Part shown: positions 17,898-26,010 of the stretch, one piece after another
How positions within the stretch are numbered: the first letter of the stretch is position 1
How the letters are laid out: every line of letters starts with the position of its first letter
Origin: Paludibacter sp.
Lineage (GTDB): Bacteria; Bacteroidota; Bacteroidia; Bacteroidales; Paludibacteraceae
Assembly: GCA_031292575.1 (NCBI GenBank)
Contig: JARLGX010000024.1
Coordinates: 1-64,000, forward strand
DNA: 64,000 nucleotides
Direction: 5' to 3'
Made by a program: the position numbers and the translations under genes
Notes under the pieces: model-generated
What the model was told of the DNA's origin: nothing
Database searches by the model: none
The model's input: the letters and a program-made list of their open reading frames with translations, nothing else

Positions 17898-18736
17898 AAT
17901 TCAAAAAGATATACATAGAAATTACGAATAGCTGCAATTTTAATTGCAGCTTTTGTTTTAAAACCATACGACCAAAGAAGTTTATGTCGCCGGATGAGTT
18001 CCGATTAGTTGTTGAAAAAATTCGTCCATTTACAGAATACATTTATCTGCATGTTCTCGGCGAACCATTATTGCATCCTCAGTTAGACGAAATACTAAAA
18101 ATTGCTGAAAATGCAGGATTAAATATTAATATTACCACGAATGGAGGATTATTAGAACAAAAAAAAGAAATTTTGTTGAAACATAAAATTCGTCAAGTGA
18201 ATATTTCCTTACACGATGCCGAAGAGAATATCCCATCTCAGAACTGGAAATCATATCTACAATCAGTTATGAATTATGCTTCAGAGGCTATGCAGAACAC
18301 TTACGTTTCATTACGATTGTGGAATACAACAAATGCATCAAGCACCTATTTTAACGAAATTTGTTTACGGGAAATAGCTACAAAATACGATCTCCCTCTT
18401 AATTTATTGGCAGATAAAACGAAAGGAAACGGGATAAAACTAACCGAACATGTATTTCTTCAACGAGCACCACGTTTTCAATGGCCAGAAGAAAACGGTG
18501 AACAAACTCAAACCGAAAAAACATGTTATGCCCTTCGTGACCATATAGCCGTACTGGTTGATGGTGAAGTAATTCCATGTTGTCTGGATGCTAATGCAAT
18601 TTTGAAACTTGGTAATATATTTGACAATAATTTGTCTGACATTTTGAATTCTGAGAAATCTCAAAAAATTCGTAACGGATTCCTTAACAATAAAATAACT
18701 GAAAACCTCTGCAAAACTTGCGGATTTATTATTTGA
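17894..18736 (+). CDS. Radical SAM protein with C-terminal SPASM-like cysteines
   Basis: The 280-residue protein carries the radical SAM cluster motif CNFNCSFC (CX3CX2C) near residue 14, LGEPLLHP and ITTNGGLL of the SAM-binding barrel, and C-terminal cysteines (VIPCCLD and NLCKTCG) like a SPASM cluster. The start is a TTG overlapping the kdsD stop; the next methionine lies after the cluster motif, so TTG must be used if the protein is functional. A 10-base palindrome followed by T-rich sequence is embedded in the cysteine-motif codons. Coupling with Kdo genes suggests, but does not prove, a cell-surface link. The substrate is unknown. Confidence 0.85.
   Translation: MKFKKIYIEITNSCNFNCSFCFKTIRPKKFMSPDEFRLVVEKIRPFTEYIYLHVLGEPLLHPQLDEILKIAENAGLNINITTNGGLLEQKKEILLKHKIRQVNISLHDAEENIPSQNWKSYLQSVMNYASEAMQNTYVSLRLWNTTNASSTYFNEICLREIATKYDLPLNLLADKTKGNGIKLTEHVFLQRAPRFQWPEENGEQTQTEKTCYALRDHIAVLVDGEVIPCCLDANAILKLGNIFDNNLSDILNSEKSQKIRNGFLNNKITENLCKTCGFII
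17930..17960 (+). repeat. Terminator-like palindrome inside the radical SAM gene
   Basis: AGCTGCAATT (17930-17939) and AATTGCAGCT (17942-17951) form a perfect 10-base stem with a 2-base spacer, followed by TTTGTTTTA. It encodes the symmetric peptide SCNFNCS of the cluster motif. The very short loop would force opening of the last pairs, giving a smaller real stem. It begins 36 bases after the start codon. Confidence 0.7.
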
Positions 18737-18755
18737 ATACTCCTAAAATTTAAAC

Positions 18756-21641
18756 ATGGGCCAATCAGTAGTTTACATTTTAAATCCCAATGGAAATTTG
18801 GGATGTTTCCCCGAATGCGTAATTGTGGACACCGATAATAACGGTCAGTTTTCGGTGAACTATGTCAAGGTTAATCATCAAAATAAATCCAACTTCAAAT
18901 CGCTGTTTGATGAAACGGACGAGAAATTATTAAGCTGCTGTTTTCAGTTAGAAAAAGATGTCATAAGAACCAAAACATCTGATAAAGAAACACGCACGTG
19001 GGACAGCTTGATAGCCAAGTATTTTGATGGAAAAACAAATAATAGAAAAACTGACATTCAATACATTAAAGATTATTTGACTGACTACATCAATGGCTAT
19101 CAAAATATTTTTTTTGATAACATATCAACTAAGCTACTTTACCTACAAAACGGCAAATTTCCATTCACCTGGGAAAAAATAACGATAGCAATTGAAATGC
19201 CTGAAATGCTATATTGTTTTGATAATCTTCCTGACTCTCTAAATTACTCCATACAATTAACCTGTAGAAATAAATCATTAAGCATCCGGAATGGTATTTT
19301 TGTTTCACGGAATGCAGCTCGAATATTAGTGAATAATACAATTTACGAATTTGAAAAAGACATTGATGGAAGTAAGTTGATTCCATTTTTGTCAAAAGAT
19401 TTTGTTTCTGTATCCCAACTTAATGCTACCGAATATATTCAGAAAGTTTTGTTACCACTGGTTCCTACAAACCGAGTTGTACCAACAGGCTTTGATATTC
19501 AAACAATTACAGAATTAACAACAGCCGTGCTTCGAATAAAAGAATTAAGACCCTTAAAGCAAACCTCACTTTTTGAAGATGAAATACCTCAAAATGATTC
19601 AAAAGAGATTGTTTTGGAACTTATTTTCGAATACCAAGATTTTCGATTTTGGGCGGGACAAGGCGGAGCAACAAATCGGCTGGACAAGCACGATAACTCG
19701 TTTACTATCTTTCAGGTTCTACGTGACAAGAAAATGGAACAAATGTATATCGATGAATTAAAAGTAATTGGAGTTGATATGGATGCAAAAGTTTGGAGAA
19801 CTGGTTATATTGAAGGAATCGAATGGATTAACACTCGTTACAAACTTATTGAGTCTGCAGGAGTGGAAATTCGTTTCGACAAAAAAGAAAACGTCACACA
19901 AAGTATTTTTGTAGGTGAACGAACTATTTCGGTTGAATTGGAAGAAGGAAATGATTGGTTTGATATAAAAGGAAAAGTTCAATTTGGGAAATATGAAATT
20001 CCATTTTTACAGATATTAAATTACATAAAACACGGCAAAAAAGAAATGTTGCTCCCAAATGGCGAATATGTTCAGATTCCACAAGCTTGGTTCGACGAAT
20101 ATAAATCGTTGGTAGATTTATGTAAAATTGAAAATGGGAAAGCCATAGTCTCAAAACATTATTGCGTTTTGATTGAAAAACTGGCACAAGCATCAAAAGT
20201 CAAATTGTCGACAAAACATAATATGCGAAGATTTCTAGAAAATAAACTCGAAATCAACTACGACTTACCTTCGCAATTTAACGGACATCTCCGTCATTAT
20301 CAACAGCAAGGATATAATTGGCTGAGATTGCTCGACGAAATGGGACTTGGCGGATGTCTGGCAGACGATATGGGACTGGGAAAGACTATCCAAACACTTT
20401 GCTTATTGCAATGGCTAAAAGAACAAAACAGAGGAACAAATTTATTAGTTGTTCCCACAAGTTTAGTTTACAACTGGCAACAAGAAGCCGAGAAATTTAC
20501 ACCTGACATCAATATTTATGTTCACGTTGGCAATCAACGAACTAAAGATCCTGCAGACTTTGGAAACCCCGATATTATACTTACAAGCTATGCCATCTTA
20601 CGCAGAGACAAACATATTTTTATTAATAAACAATTCAACTACATAATACTTGACGAAGCTCAAGCTATAAAAAATCCACAATCGGATATTACGCAAGTAT
20701 GTTTATCACTGAGGGCTCAACGATTTTTAACTCTCACCGGAACACCTATCGAGAATTCATTAACTGATCTCTGGTCACAAGTACATTTTTTCAATCGCAA
20801 TATGCTGGGTTCTGCAAATCAGTTTACCCGTTTATGTAAACTACCAGAGAATCAGGAACTATATCGCCAATTGCTAAAACCATTCTTGCTTCGCCGCCAT
20901 AAAAATGCGGTATTAACAGATTTACCTGATAAATCCATCATCGTTCAACGATGCGAAATGACTGAAGAACAACAAAGTTTTTACCGGGATATTCGGAACA
21001 GCTATCGCGATAAATTTCTGGAAAATAAAGATGAAAACAACAAAGTAAATTCGATGATTTTGTTGGAAGGCTTACTTAGGCTTAGGCAAACAGCGAATCA
21101 TCCATTGTTAGTTGATTCAGAATATGGAGAAAATTCAGGTAAGTTTGAAACTGTGATTCAAATGTTGGAAGATGTGATTCAACAAGGAGATAAAGTTCTT
21201 GTTTTCAGTTCATTTGTAGAGCATCTGAAATTATATAAAAATTATCTCGACGAACGAAAAATTAATTACTGTTATTTGGATGGAAGCACTAAAGACAGGA
21301 AAGAACAAGTTGAAAAATTTCAGAAAAACGATGAATTTCCCATTTTCCTACTTTCTCTCAAAGCCGGCGGTGTTGGACTAAACCTCACTCGGGCAAGTTA
21401 TGTTTTTCTCCTTGATCCTTGGTGGAATCCAGCTGCTGAAGCTCAAGCTTTTGATCGTGCACACCGAATAGGTCAAAAAAACAAAGTATTTGTTTATAAA
21501 TTTATTACACAAAACAGTATTGAGGAAAAGATTCTACAGCTTCAAGAACATAAATTACATTTATCGGAAACTATGCTCGAAACTGAAACAGGCTTATTAA
21601 AACAACTGGATGTGAACGAAGTAATGAAGTTGATTGAATAG
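18756..21641 (+). CDS. SNF2-family DNA-dependent ATPase/helicase
   Basis: At 961 residues this is a bacterial SWI2/SNF2 protein. The first half (1 to about 500) is a poorly conserved N-terminal region. The ATPase core follows: LADDMGLGKTIQTL (motif I), VVPTSLVYNWQQE (Ia), ILDEAQAIKN (II, DEAQ), LTLTGTPIENSL (III), VLVFSSFVEHL (IV), LLSLKAGGVGLNLTRA (V) and RAHRIGQ (VI). No SWIM zinc-finger cysteines were seen at the N-terminus. No methylase, restriction or BREX/DISARM genes are nearby, so a housekeeping chromatin or transcription role is more likely than defence. It is convergent with the M20 deacylase gene. Confidence 0.92.
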   Translation: MGQSVVYILNPNGNLGCFPECVIVDTDNNGQFSVNYVKVNHQNKSNFKSLFDETDEKLLSCCFQLEKDVIRTKTSDKETRTWDSLIAKYFDGKTNNRKTDIQYIKDYLTDYINGYQNIFFDNISTKLLYLQNGKFPFTWEKITIAIEMPEMLYCFDNLPDSLNYSIQLTCRNKSLSIRNGIFVSRNAARILVNNTIYEFEKDIDGSKLIPFLSKDFVSVSQLNATEYIQKVLLPLVPTNRVVPTGFDIQTITELTTAVLRIKELRPLKQTSLFEDEIPQNDSKEIVLELIFEYQDFRFWAGQGGATNRLDKHDNSFTIFQVLRDKKMEQMYIDELKVIGVDMDAKVWRTGYIEGIEWINTRYKLIESAGVEIRFDKKENVTQSIFVGERTISVELEEGNDWFDIKGKVQFGKYEIPFLQILNYIKHGKKEMLLPNGEYVQIPQAWFDEYKSLVDLCKIENGKAIVSKHYCVLIEKLAQASKVKLSTKHNMRRFLENKLEINYDLPSQFNGHLRHYQQQGYNWLRLLDEMGLGGCLADDMGLGKTIQTLCLLQWLKEQNRGTNLLVVPTSLVYNWQQEAEKFTPDINIYVHVGNQRTKDPADFGNPDIILTSYAILRRDKHIFINKQFNYIILDEAQAIKNPQSDITQVCLSLRAQRFLTLTGTPIENSLTDLWSQVHFFNRNMLGSANQFTRLCKLPENQELYRQLLKPFLLRRHKNAVLTDLPDKSIIVQRCEMTEEQQSFYRDIRNSYRDKFLENKDENNKVNSMILLEGLLRLRQTANHPLLVDSEYGENSGKFETVIQMLEDVIQQGDKVLVFSSFVEHLKLYKNYLDERKINYCYLDGSTKDRKEQVEKFQKNDEFPIFLLSLKAGGVGLNLTRASYVFLLDPWWNPAAEAQAFDRAHRIGQKNKVFVYKFITQNSIEEKILQLQEHKLHLSETMLETETGLLKQLDVNEVMKLIE

Positions 21642-21680
21642 TAATCTTTAAAAAGTGACTCAGTATTTTGAGTTTAAATA

Positions 21681-22739
21681 TTAGATTTCCAATCCATCGA
21701 GCAATTGAATATAGATTTCAATTGCTTCAGCAATTTCATCCAAAAGAATAAACTCGTCAGCCGTGTGAGAGCGAGCCGATTGTCCGGGGCCCATTTTTAA
21801 ACTCGGAAAAGGCATCAAAGACTGATCGGAAAGTGTCGGGGATCCAAAAAGCGAACGGTTCAATTCAAGTCCTCGTTTTACAATGGCATGATTCAATGGT
21901 GTTGCAGTAGAGCTTAAACGGGTTGAACGTGCCTGAACGTTACAACTAACTTGTTTAAGGATTATGTTCAGAATTTCCTGATTCGAATACATTTCGTTGC
22001 TGCGCACATCCACCACAAAACTACATTTATCCGGCACTACATTGTGTTGAGTACCTGCATTTATTTGAGTCACTGTCATTTTTACTTCACCCAGCAAATC
22101 CGATTTATTTTTAAATACATAATTTTTAAACCATGAAACATCTTCCAACGCCTTATAGATAGCATTTTCGCCTTCATTCCGCGCCGCATGTCCGGCTTTT
22201 CCTATAGCCACACAGTCCAAAACCATTAACCCCTTCTCAGCAACAGCTAAATTCATTTCAGTTGGCTCTCCCACAATTGCAAAATCAATTTTAGGTAACT
22301 CCTGTAAAAGAGTTTCGATTCCATTTTTCCCTGACACTTCTTCCTCAGCCGAAGCCGCAAAAATCAGATTATAAGCTTGCTTTTTTTGGGTAAGATAAAA
22401 AAAAGCATGAAGTAAGCTTACTACACTTGCACCTGCATCATTACTCCCTAAACCGTAAATCCGACCGTTTTCAATGGTTGGTCTTAAAGGATCACGCACC
22501 CAACCTGCAACAGGTTTCACAGTATCAATATGAGAGTTTAACAAAATAGTAGGACGAGATTGATCAAATCCAGAACTTAAAATCCATATGTTATTTTCCT
22601 TACGGGAAGCAACATATCCTTTAATTTCAATATAACGCTCCAGAAAATCAGCAGCTGCAGTTTCTTCCCTGCTAAACGAAGGAATGGCGATAAGTTGTTG
22701 TAGTAATGCAACCGCATCACTTGTTTCTTCTGGCACCAT
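21681..22739 (-). CDS. M20-family deacylase of the arginine pathway (ArgE/DapE type)
   Basis: A 352-residue zinc aminoacylase. The metal and catalytic residues are visible in NSHIDTVKP, GSNDAGAS, AEEEVSG (general base), GEPTEM and the C-terminal RSHTADEFI. The operon context (argF', argB) suggests removal of the N-acyl group from succinyl- or acetyl-citrulline in the Bacteroidetes arginine route. This is inference, because the M20 family includes DapE and peptidases. Its start is one base from the stop of the esterase gene upstream, so the two are probably co-translated. Confidence 0.8.
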   Translation of the reverse strand: MVPEETSDAVALLQQLIAIPSFSREETAAADFLERYIEIKGYVASRKENNIWILSSGFDQSRPTILLNSHIDTVKPVAGWVRDPLRPTIENGRIYGLGSNDAGASVVSLLHAFFYLTQKKQAYNLIFAASAEEEVSGKNGIETLLQELPKIDFAIVGEPTEMNLAVAEKGLMVLDCVAIGKAGHAARNEGENAIYKALEDVSWFKNYVFKNKSDLLGEVKMTVTQINAGTQHNVVPDKCSFVVDVRSNEMYSNQEILNIILKQVSCNVQARSTRLSSTATPLNHAIVKRGLELNRSLFGSPTLSDQSLMPFPSLKMGPGQSARSHTADEFILLDEIAEAIEIYIQLLDGLEI

Positions 22740-22740
22740 G

Positions 22741-23610
22741 TCAATTAATAAGTTTATTATTTTTTAGCCAGGTTTCCAATAAATCAGGCCATTTATCAGC
22801 AGGAATTCCACTTTTACGCATCCCAAATCCATGACCGCCTACATCAAATGTGTGCAATTCTGCCGGAACATTATTAGCTTGTAATGCTTTATAAAACGAA
22901 TAACTATTTTCAACCGGTACAGTTTTGTCATCCAAAGCCATAAAAATAAAGGCTGGTGGTGTGTTTTTTGTTACTTGTAATTCATTCGAATATAGTTTTA
23001 CCAATTTTTCGGATGGACTTTGACCCAGCAAATTCTCCCGTGACCCAAGATGTGTAAGAGCCTTATTCATAGTTATAACAGGATAACCCAAAATCATAAA
23101 AGCCGGACGTTGAATTTTATTCTTAAAATGTGTCCCAACAGTCGAAGCCAAGTGCCCACCAGCCGAAAATCCCATGATGCCTATTTTATCCTGGTCAATA
23201 TTCCACTTTTTTGCATTCTTGTGAATAATTTCTAAAGCCGTTTGCGCATCTTCCATTGGAATGTTATAATGCCCATTAGGCATTCGATAATATAGAACAA
23301 AAGCTGATACGCCTAATTTATTGAACCATTCGGCTTCCAGCTTACCTTCATTAATAACTGAAACACCTAAATAACCTCCACCCGGACAAATCAAAACGGC
23401 GGTTCCGTTTGCGTTATCCTTCGGAGCAGGATAAAAATACATACGAGGATCACTGATCTTAATTACAAAATCAGCTCTCATTAATGATTCTTTTTCTGTA
23501 AACCCATTACTGTCTTTTGGTCCGTTTGGATATAACTTGATTTCTTCCTGAGCAAATAAAATACTGGTAAATAAAAATGAGGCAAAAAAGGTATAAAATA
23601 TTTTTTTCAT
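22741..23610 (-). CDS. Secreted alpha/beta-hydrolase (esterase/acetylxylan-esterase-like)
   Basis: The 289-residue protein begins with a signal peptide (KKIFYTFFASFLFTSILFAQ, cleavage about residue 20), so it acts in the periplasm or outside. It resembles the BD-FAE/acetylxylan-esterase-like hydrolases: oxyanion region ICPGGGYLGVS, nucleophile serine in MGFSAGGHLAS, acid in ALDDKTVP and histidine in VGGHGFG. It lies between argB and the M20 deacylase, in the same orientation and tightly spaced, although its likely polysaccharide or ester substrate has no evident tie to arginine synthesis. Confidence 0.85.
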   Translation of the reverse strand: MKKIFYTFFASFLFTSILFAQEEIKLYPNGPKDSNGFTEKESLMRADFVIKISDPRMYFYPAPKDNANGTAVLICPGGGYLGVSVINEGKLEAEWFNKLGVSAFVLYYRMPNGHYNIPMEDAQTALEIIHKNAKKWNIDQDKIGIMGFSAGGHLASTVGTHFKNKIQRPAFMILGYPVITMNKALTHLGSRENLLGQSPSEKLVKLYSNELQVTKNTPPAFIFMALDDKTVPVENSYSFYKALQANNVPAELHTFDVGGHGFGMRKSGIPADKWPDLLETWLKNNKLIN

Positions 23611-23620
23611 TTTGATCGTT

Positions 23621-24391
23621 TTATAAAGTGATTATAGTTCCATTGGTAGTATGAATTTGGTCGGCACGTGTAATAACAACTTGCTTAACTCCTGTATTTA
23701 ATGCCTCGAAAGAATTTTCTAATTTAGGTATCATACCCCCATTAATAATTCCTTGTGAAACATAGTTCTCAAAAAACTCAGGTGTAAGCGTTTTAATAAC
23801 ACTTTCGTCATCATTCTCGTTCAAAAGTACACCTTTTTTCTCAAAACAAAACATAAGCGTAACCTCAAAATAATTGGCCAATGCCTTTGCTGTTTCACCT
23901 GCAATGGTATCGGCGTTTGTATTCAGCAAATTTCCGACTTTGTCATGTGTCAACGGAGCTAGAACAGGTACAATTCCTTTAGAAATTAAATCAGCCAAGA
24001 TACCTGCATTAACTTCCTTCACATCGCCAACAAACCCGTAATCAACCTCTTTTACCGGACGTTTCTCCGAGCGCATGTAATTCAGGTCGGCACCAGTCAA
24101 ACCCAGCGCATTAACATCAATTGCCTGAAGTCCGGCAACAATTTGTTTATTTACCAATCCGCCATAGACCATCGTTACAACTCTCAGCGTTTCTTCATCA
24201 GTTATACGACGCCCGTTCACCATTTTACTCTCAATGCCCAGTTTGGCTGCTAAAGCTGTTGCAGAACGCCCACCACCATGAACCAGCACTTTATATCCTT
24301 CAATTTTTGAAAAATCAGCTAAAAATTGCTTTAAGCTTTGCGGCTCTTCTACAATTTTACCTCCAACTTTTATGACTGTAAGTTTTTCCAT
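23621..24391 (-). CDS. argB: Acetylglutamate kinase (ArgB-type)
   Basis: The 256-residue amino-acid kinase phosphorylates N-acylglutamate in arginine synthesis. Present are VIKVGGKIVEE near the start, VLVHGGGRSATALAAKLG (substrate loop), TGADLNYMRSEKR, NLLNTNADTIAGETA and NGGMIPKLENSFEAL. The frame is open upstream, but the ATG at 24391 puts the kinase motif at the usual position. Since the ArgF' here has the succinylornithine-specific proline, the true substrate may be N-succinylglutamate. The gene is in line with apt, 108 bases downstream of it, and 10 bases before the esterase gene. Confidence 0.92.
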   Translation of the reverse strand: MEKLTVIKVGGKIVEEPQSLKQFLADFSKIEGYKVLVHGGGRSATALAAKLGIESKMVNGRRITDEETLRVVTMVYGGLVNKQIVAGLQAIDVNALGLTGADLNYMRSEKRPVKEVDYGFVGDVKEVNAGILADLISKGIVPVLAPLTHDKVGNLLNTNADTIAGETAKALANYFEVTLMFCFEKKGVLLNENDDESVIKTLTPEFFENYVSQGIINGGMIPKLENSFEALNTGVKQVVITRADQIHTTNGTIITL

Positions 24392-24475
24392 TTTTGACCA
24401 CTGAGGCACTAAGAACACGAAGAATCACTAAGTTAGTAATTACAATAAAAGAAACTTCTATGTGTAACTTAGTGG
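24392..24475. repeat. Intergenic repeat between argB and apt (CACTAAG words)
   Basis: The gap contains several CACTAAG-type words, and CACTAAGTTA (24426-24435) forms a 10-base inverted repeat with TAACTTAGTG (24465-24474). Another near copy (CTTAGTGG) follows at about 24484. The composition resembles dispersed repeats built of CACTAAG/GAACACGAAG words that occur in intergenic DNA of many bacteria; that comparison is from memory. Confidence 0.5.
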
Positions 24476-24499
24476 ACTAATTATCTTAGTGGTAATTTA

Positions 24500-25024
24500 T
24501 TAAAATTTAATTAACGAATGAATATCTTTAGCCCCTTGTAAGCGGGTTATTCCATTTAAAAAAGTAAGCTCTATTAAAAAACTAACATATATTCCCTTAT
24601 GCGTAAAATTATTCAAAAGTTCTAATGCTGCGTTGGCACTACCACCTGTGGCAAGCAAGTCGTCATGAAGCAAAACCACATCATTTTCTTCAATTGAATC
24701 TTTATGAATTTCGAGTGAATCAGTTCCATATTCTAGTTCGTAATCAATTTTAAAAGTTTCGGCAGGTAATTTACCTGGTTTGCGAAGTAAAACAAATCCG
24801 GCACCAAGTTTATACGCCAAAATACTTCCCAGCACAAAACCACGGCTTTCAACCCCTACTACTTTGGTAATGCCTTTGTCTTTGTAATAATCATACAATG
24901 TATCAGTTATGTACTTCAACACTTCAGCATCTTTCATTGCCGTAGTAATATCTTTAAACATAATTCCTGGTTTCGGAAAATCAGGCACATTTCGGATGGA
25001 TGCAACAACAGTTTCTAAATCCAT
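24500..25024 (-). CDS. apt: Adenine phosphoribosyltransferase (Apt)
   Basis: The 174-residue enzyme salvages adenine to AMP using PRPP. IRNVPDFPKPGIMFKDIT is the typical N-terminus, VGVESRGFVLGSILAYKLG the base-binding segment, and VVLLHDDLLATGGSANAA the PRPP loop. The length is normal. It starts 3 bases after the argF' stop and is read in the same operon, although purine salvage has no direct tie to arginine synthesis. Confidence 0.95.
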   Translation of the reverse strand: MDLETVVASIRNVPDFPKPGIMFKDITTAMKDAEVLKYITDTLYDYYKDKGITKVVGVESRGFVLGSILAYKLGAGFVLLRKPGKLPAETFKIDYELEYGTDSLEIHKDSIEENDVVLLHDDLLATGGSANAALELLNNFTHKGIYVSFLIELTFLNGITRLQGAKDIHSLIKF

Positions 25025-25027
25025 GAT

Positions 25028-25981
25028 TTATATACTTTCTAATAAACGTTTAATTACAACTTGTGCCGAAATTTCTCTATTGGCAGCTTCGGGGATAACC
25101 AATGATTGCTTACTTTCAATGACTTCATCGGTAACAATCATATTTCTTCGTACAGGCAGACAATGCATGAAATGCGCATTATTTGTAGATGCCATTTGCC
25201 TGTCGCTCACTGTCCAATTACGATCTGTACTCAATATTTTCCCATAATTCGGATCTTGGTAAGCTGCCCAATTTTTGGCATAAATAAAATCTGCCTTTTC
25301 AAAAGCTTTCATTTGATTGTACTCAACTTTCGCACCACGTACAAACTGTGGAGCCAATTCATACCCTTCGGGATGTGTAATTACAAAATCCACATCAGCC
25401 TCGTTCATAAAATCGGCAAAGGAGTTGGGTACTGCTTGTGGCAAGGCTTTAGGGTGCGGCGCCCAGGTAAGAACGACTTTGGGACGAGCTACTTTTTTAT
25501 ATTCTTCAATAGTTATTAAATCGGCAAAAGCCTGCAAAGGATGCGTTGTAGCACCTTCCATACTAAAAACAGGTTTACCGGAATATTGAATAAACTGATT
25601 GATAATAGTTTCTTGATAATCAAATTCTTTACTTTCAAATTGAGCAAATGCACGAACACCGATTACGTCACAATAACTTGCCATAACTGGGATGGCTTCT
25701 AAAATATGTTCCGGTTTATCACCATCCATAATTACACCACGTTCAGTTTCAAGCTTCCAAGCACCTTGATTAATGTCAAGCACCATCGTGTTCATTCCCA
25801 GATTCATCCCCGCTTTTTGTGTGCTCAGCCGTGTTCGCAAACTGGAATTAAAAAACACCATCAACAAAGTTTTATTTTCGCCTATGTGTTTGTATGCGTA
25901 ACGATTTTTTTTTATCTCCAGAGCCTCTTTTACTGCATCTTGCAAGTTTCCGAGGTCTTTTACGTTAGTATAAGTTTTCAT
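25028..25981 (-). CDS. argF': N-succinylornithine carbamoyltransferase (ArgF')
   Basis: A 317-residue transcarbamylase of the Bacteroidetes type that carbamoylates N-acylornithine. FFNSSLRTRLSTQKA is the carbamoyl-phosphate loop and FMHCLPVRRNM the ornithine-side segment. The specificity position, known from Bacteroides fragilis as P90 (succinyl) versus glutamate in the acetyl-specific Xanthomonas enzyme, is proline here in GDKPEHILEA, at residue 90 when counted from this ATG. The upstream TTG at 25984 is rejected in favour of the ATG at 25981. It lies 29 bases from porX. Confidence 0.93.
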   Translation of the reverse strand: MKTYTNVKDLGNLQDAVKEALEIKKNRYAYKHIGENKTLLMVFFNSSLRTRLSTQKAGMNLGMNTMVLDINQGAWKLETERGVIMDGDKPEHILEAIPVMASYCDVIGVRAFAQFESKEFDYQETIINQFIQYSGKPVFSMEGATTHPLQAFADLITIEEYKKVARPKVVLTWAPHPKALPQAVPNSFADFMNEADVDFVITHPEGYELAPQFVRGAKVEYNQMKAFEKADFIYAKNWAAYQDPNYGKILSTDRNWTVSDRQMASTNNAHFMHCLPVRRNMIVTDEVIESKQSLVIPEAANREISAQVVIKRLLESI

Positions 25982-26010
25982 CAATAATTGTAAATAGTGA
26001 TATTATTAAT

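Noticed and set aside
17930-17960. True kdsD terminator with the radical SAM gene as a false gene
   Set aside because: The downstream frame has clear radical SAM and SPASM motifs, so the palindrome is coding; termination there is kept only as a possibility under findings.
18756-21641. SNF2 helicase as part of a DISARM-like or restriction system
   Set aside because: Neighbours are Kdo and radical SAM genes on one side and arginine genes on the other; no methylase or nuclease is present.
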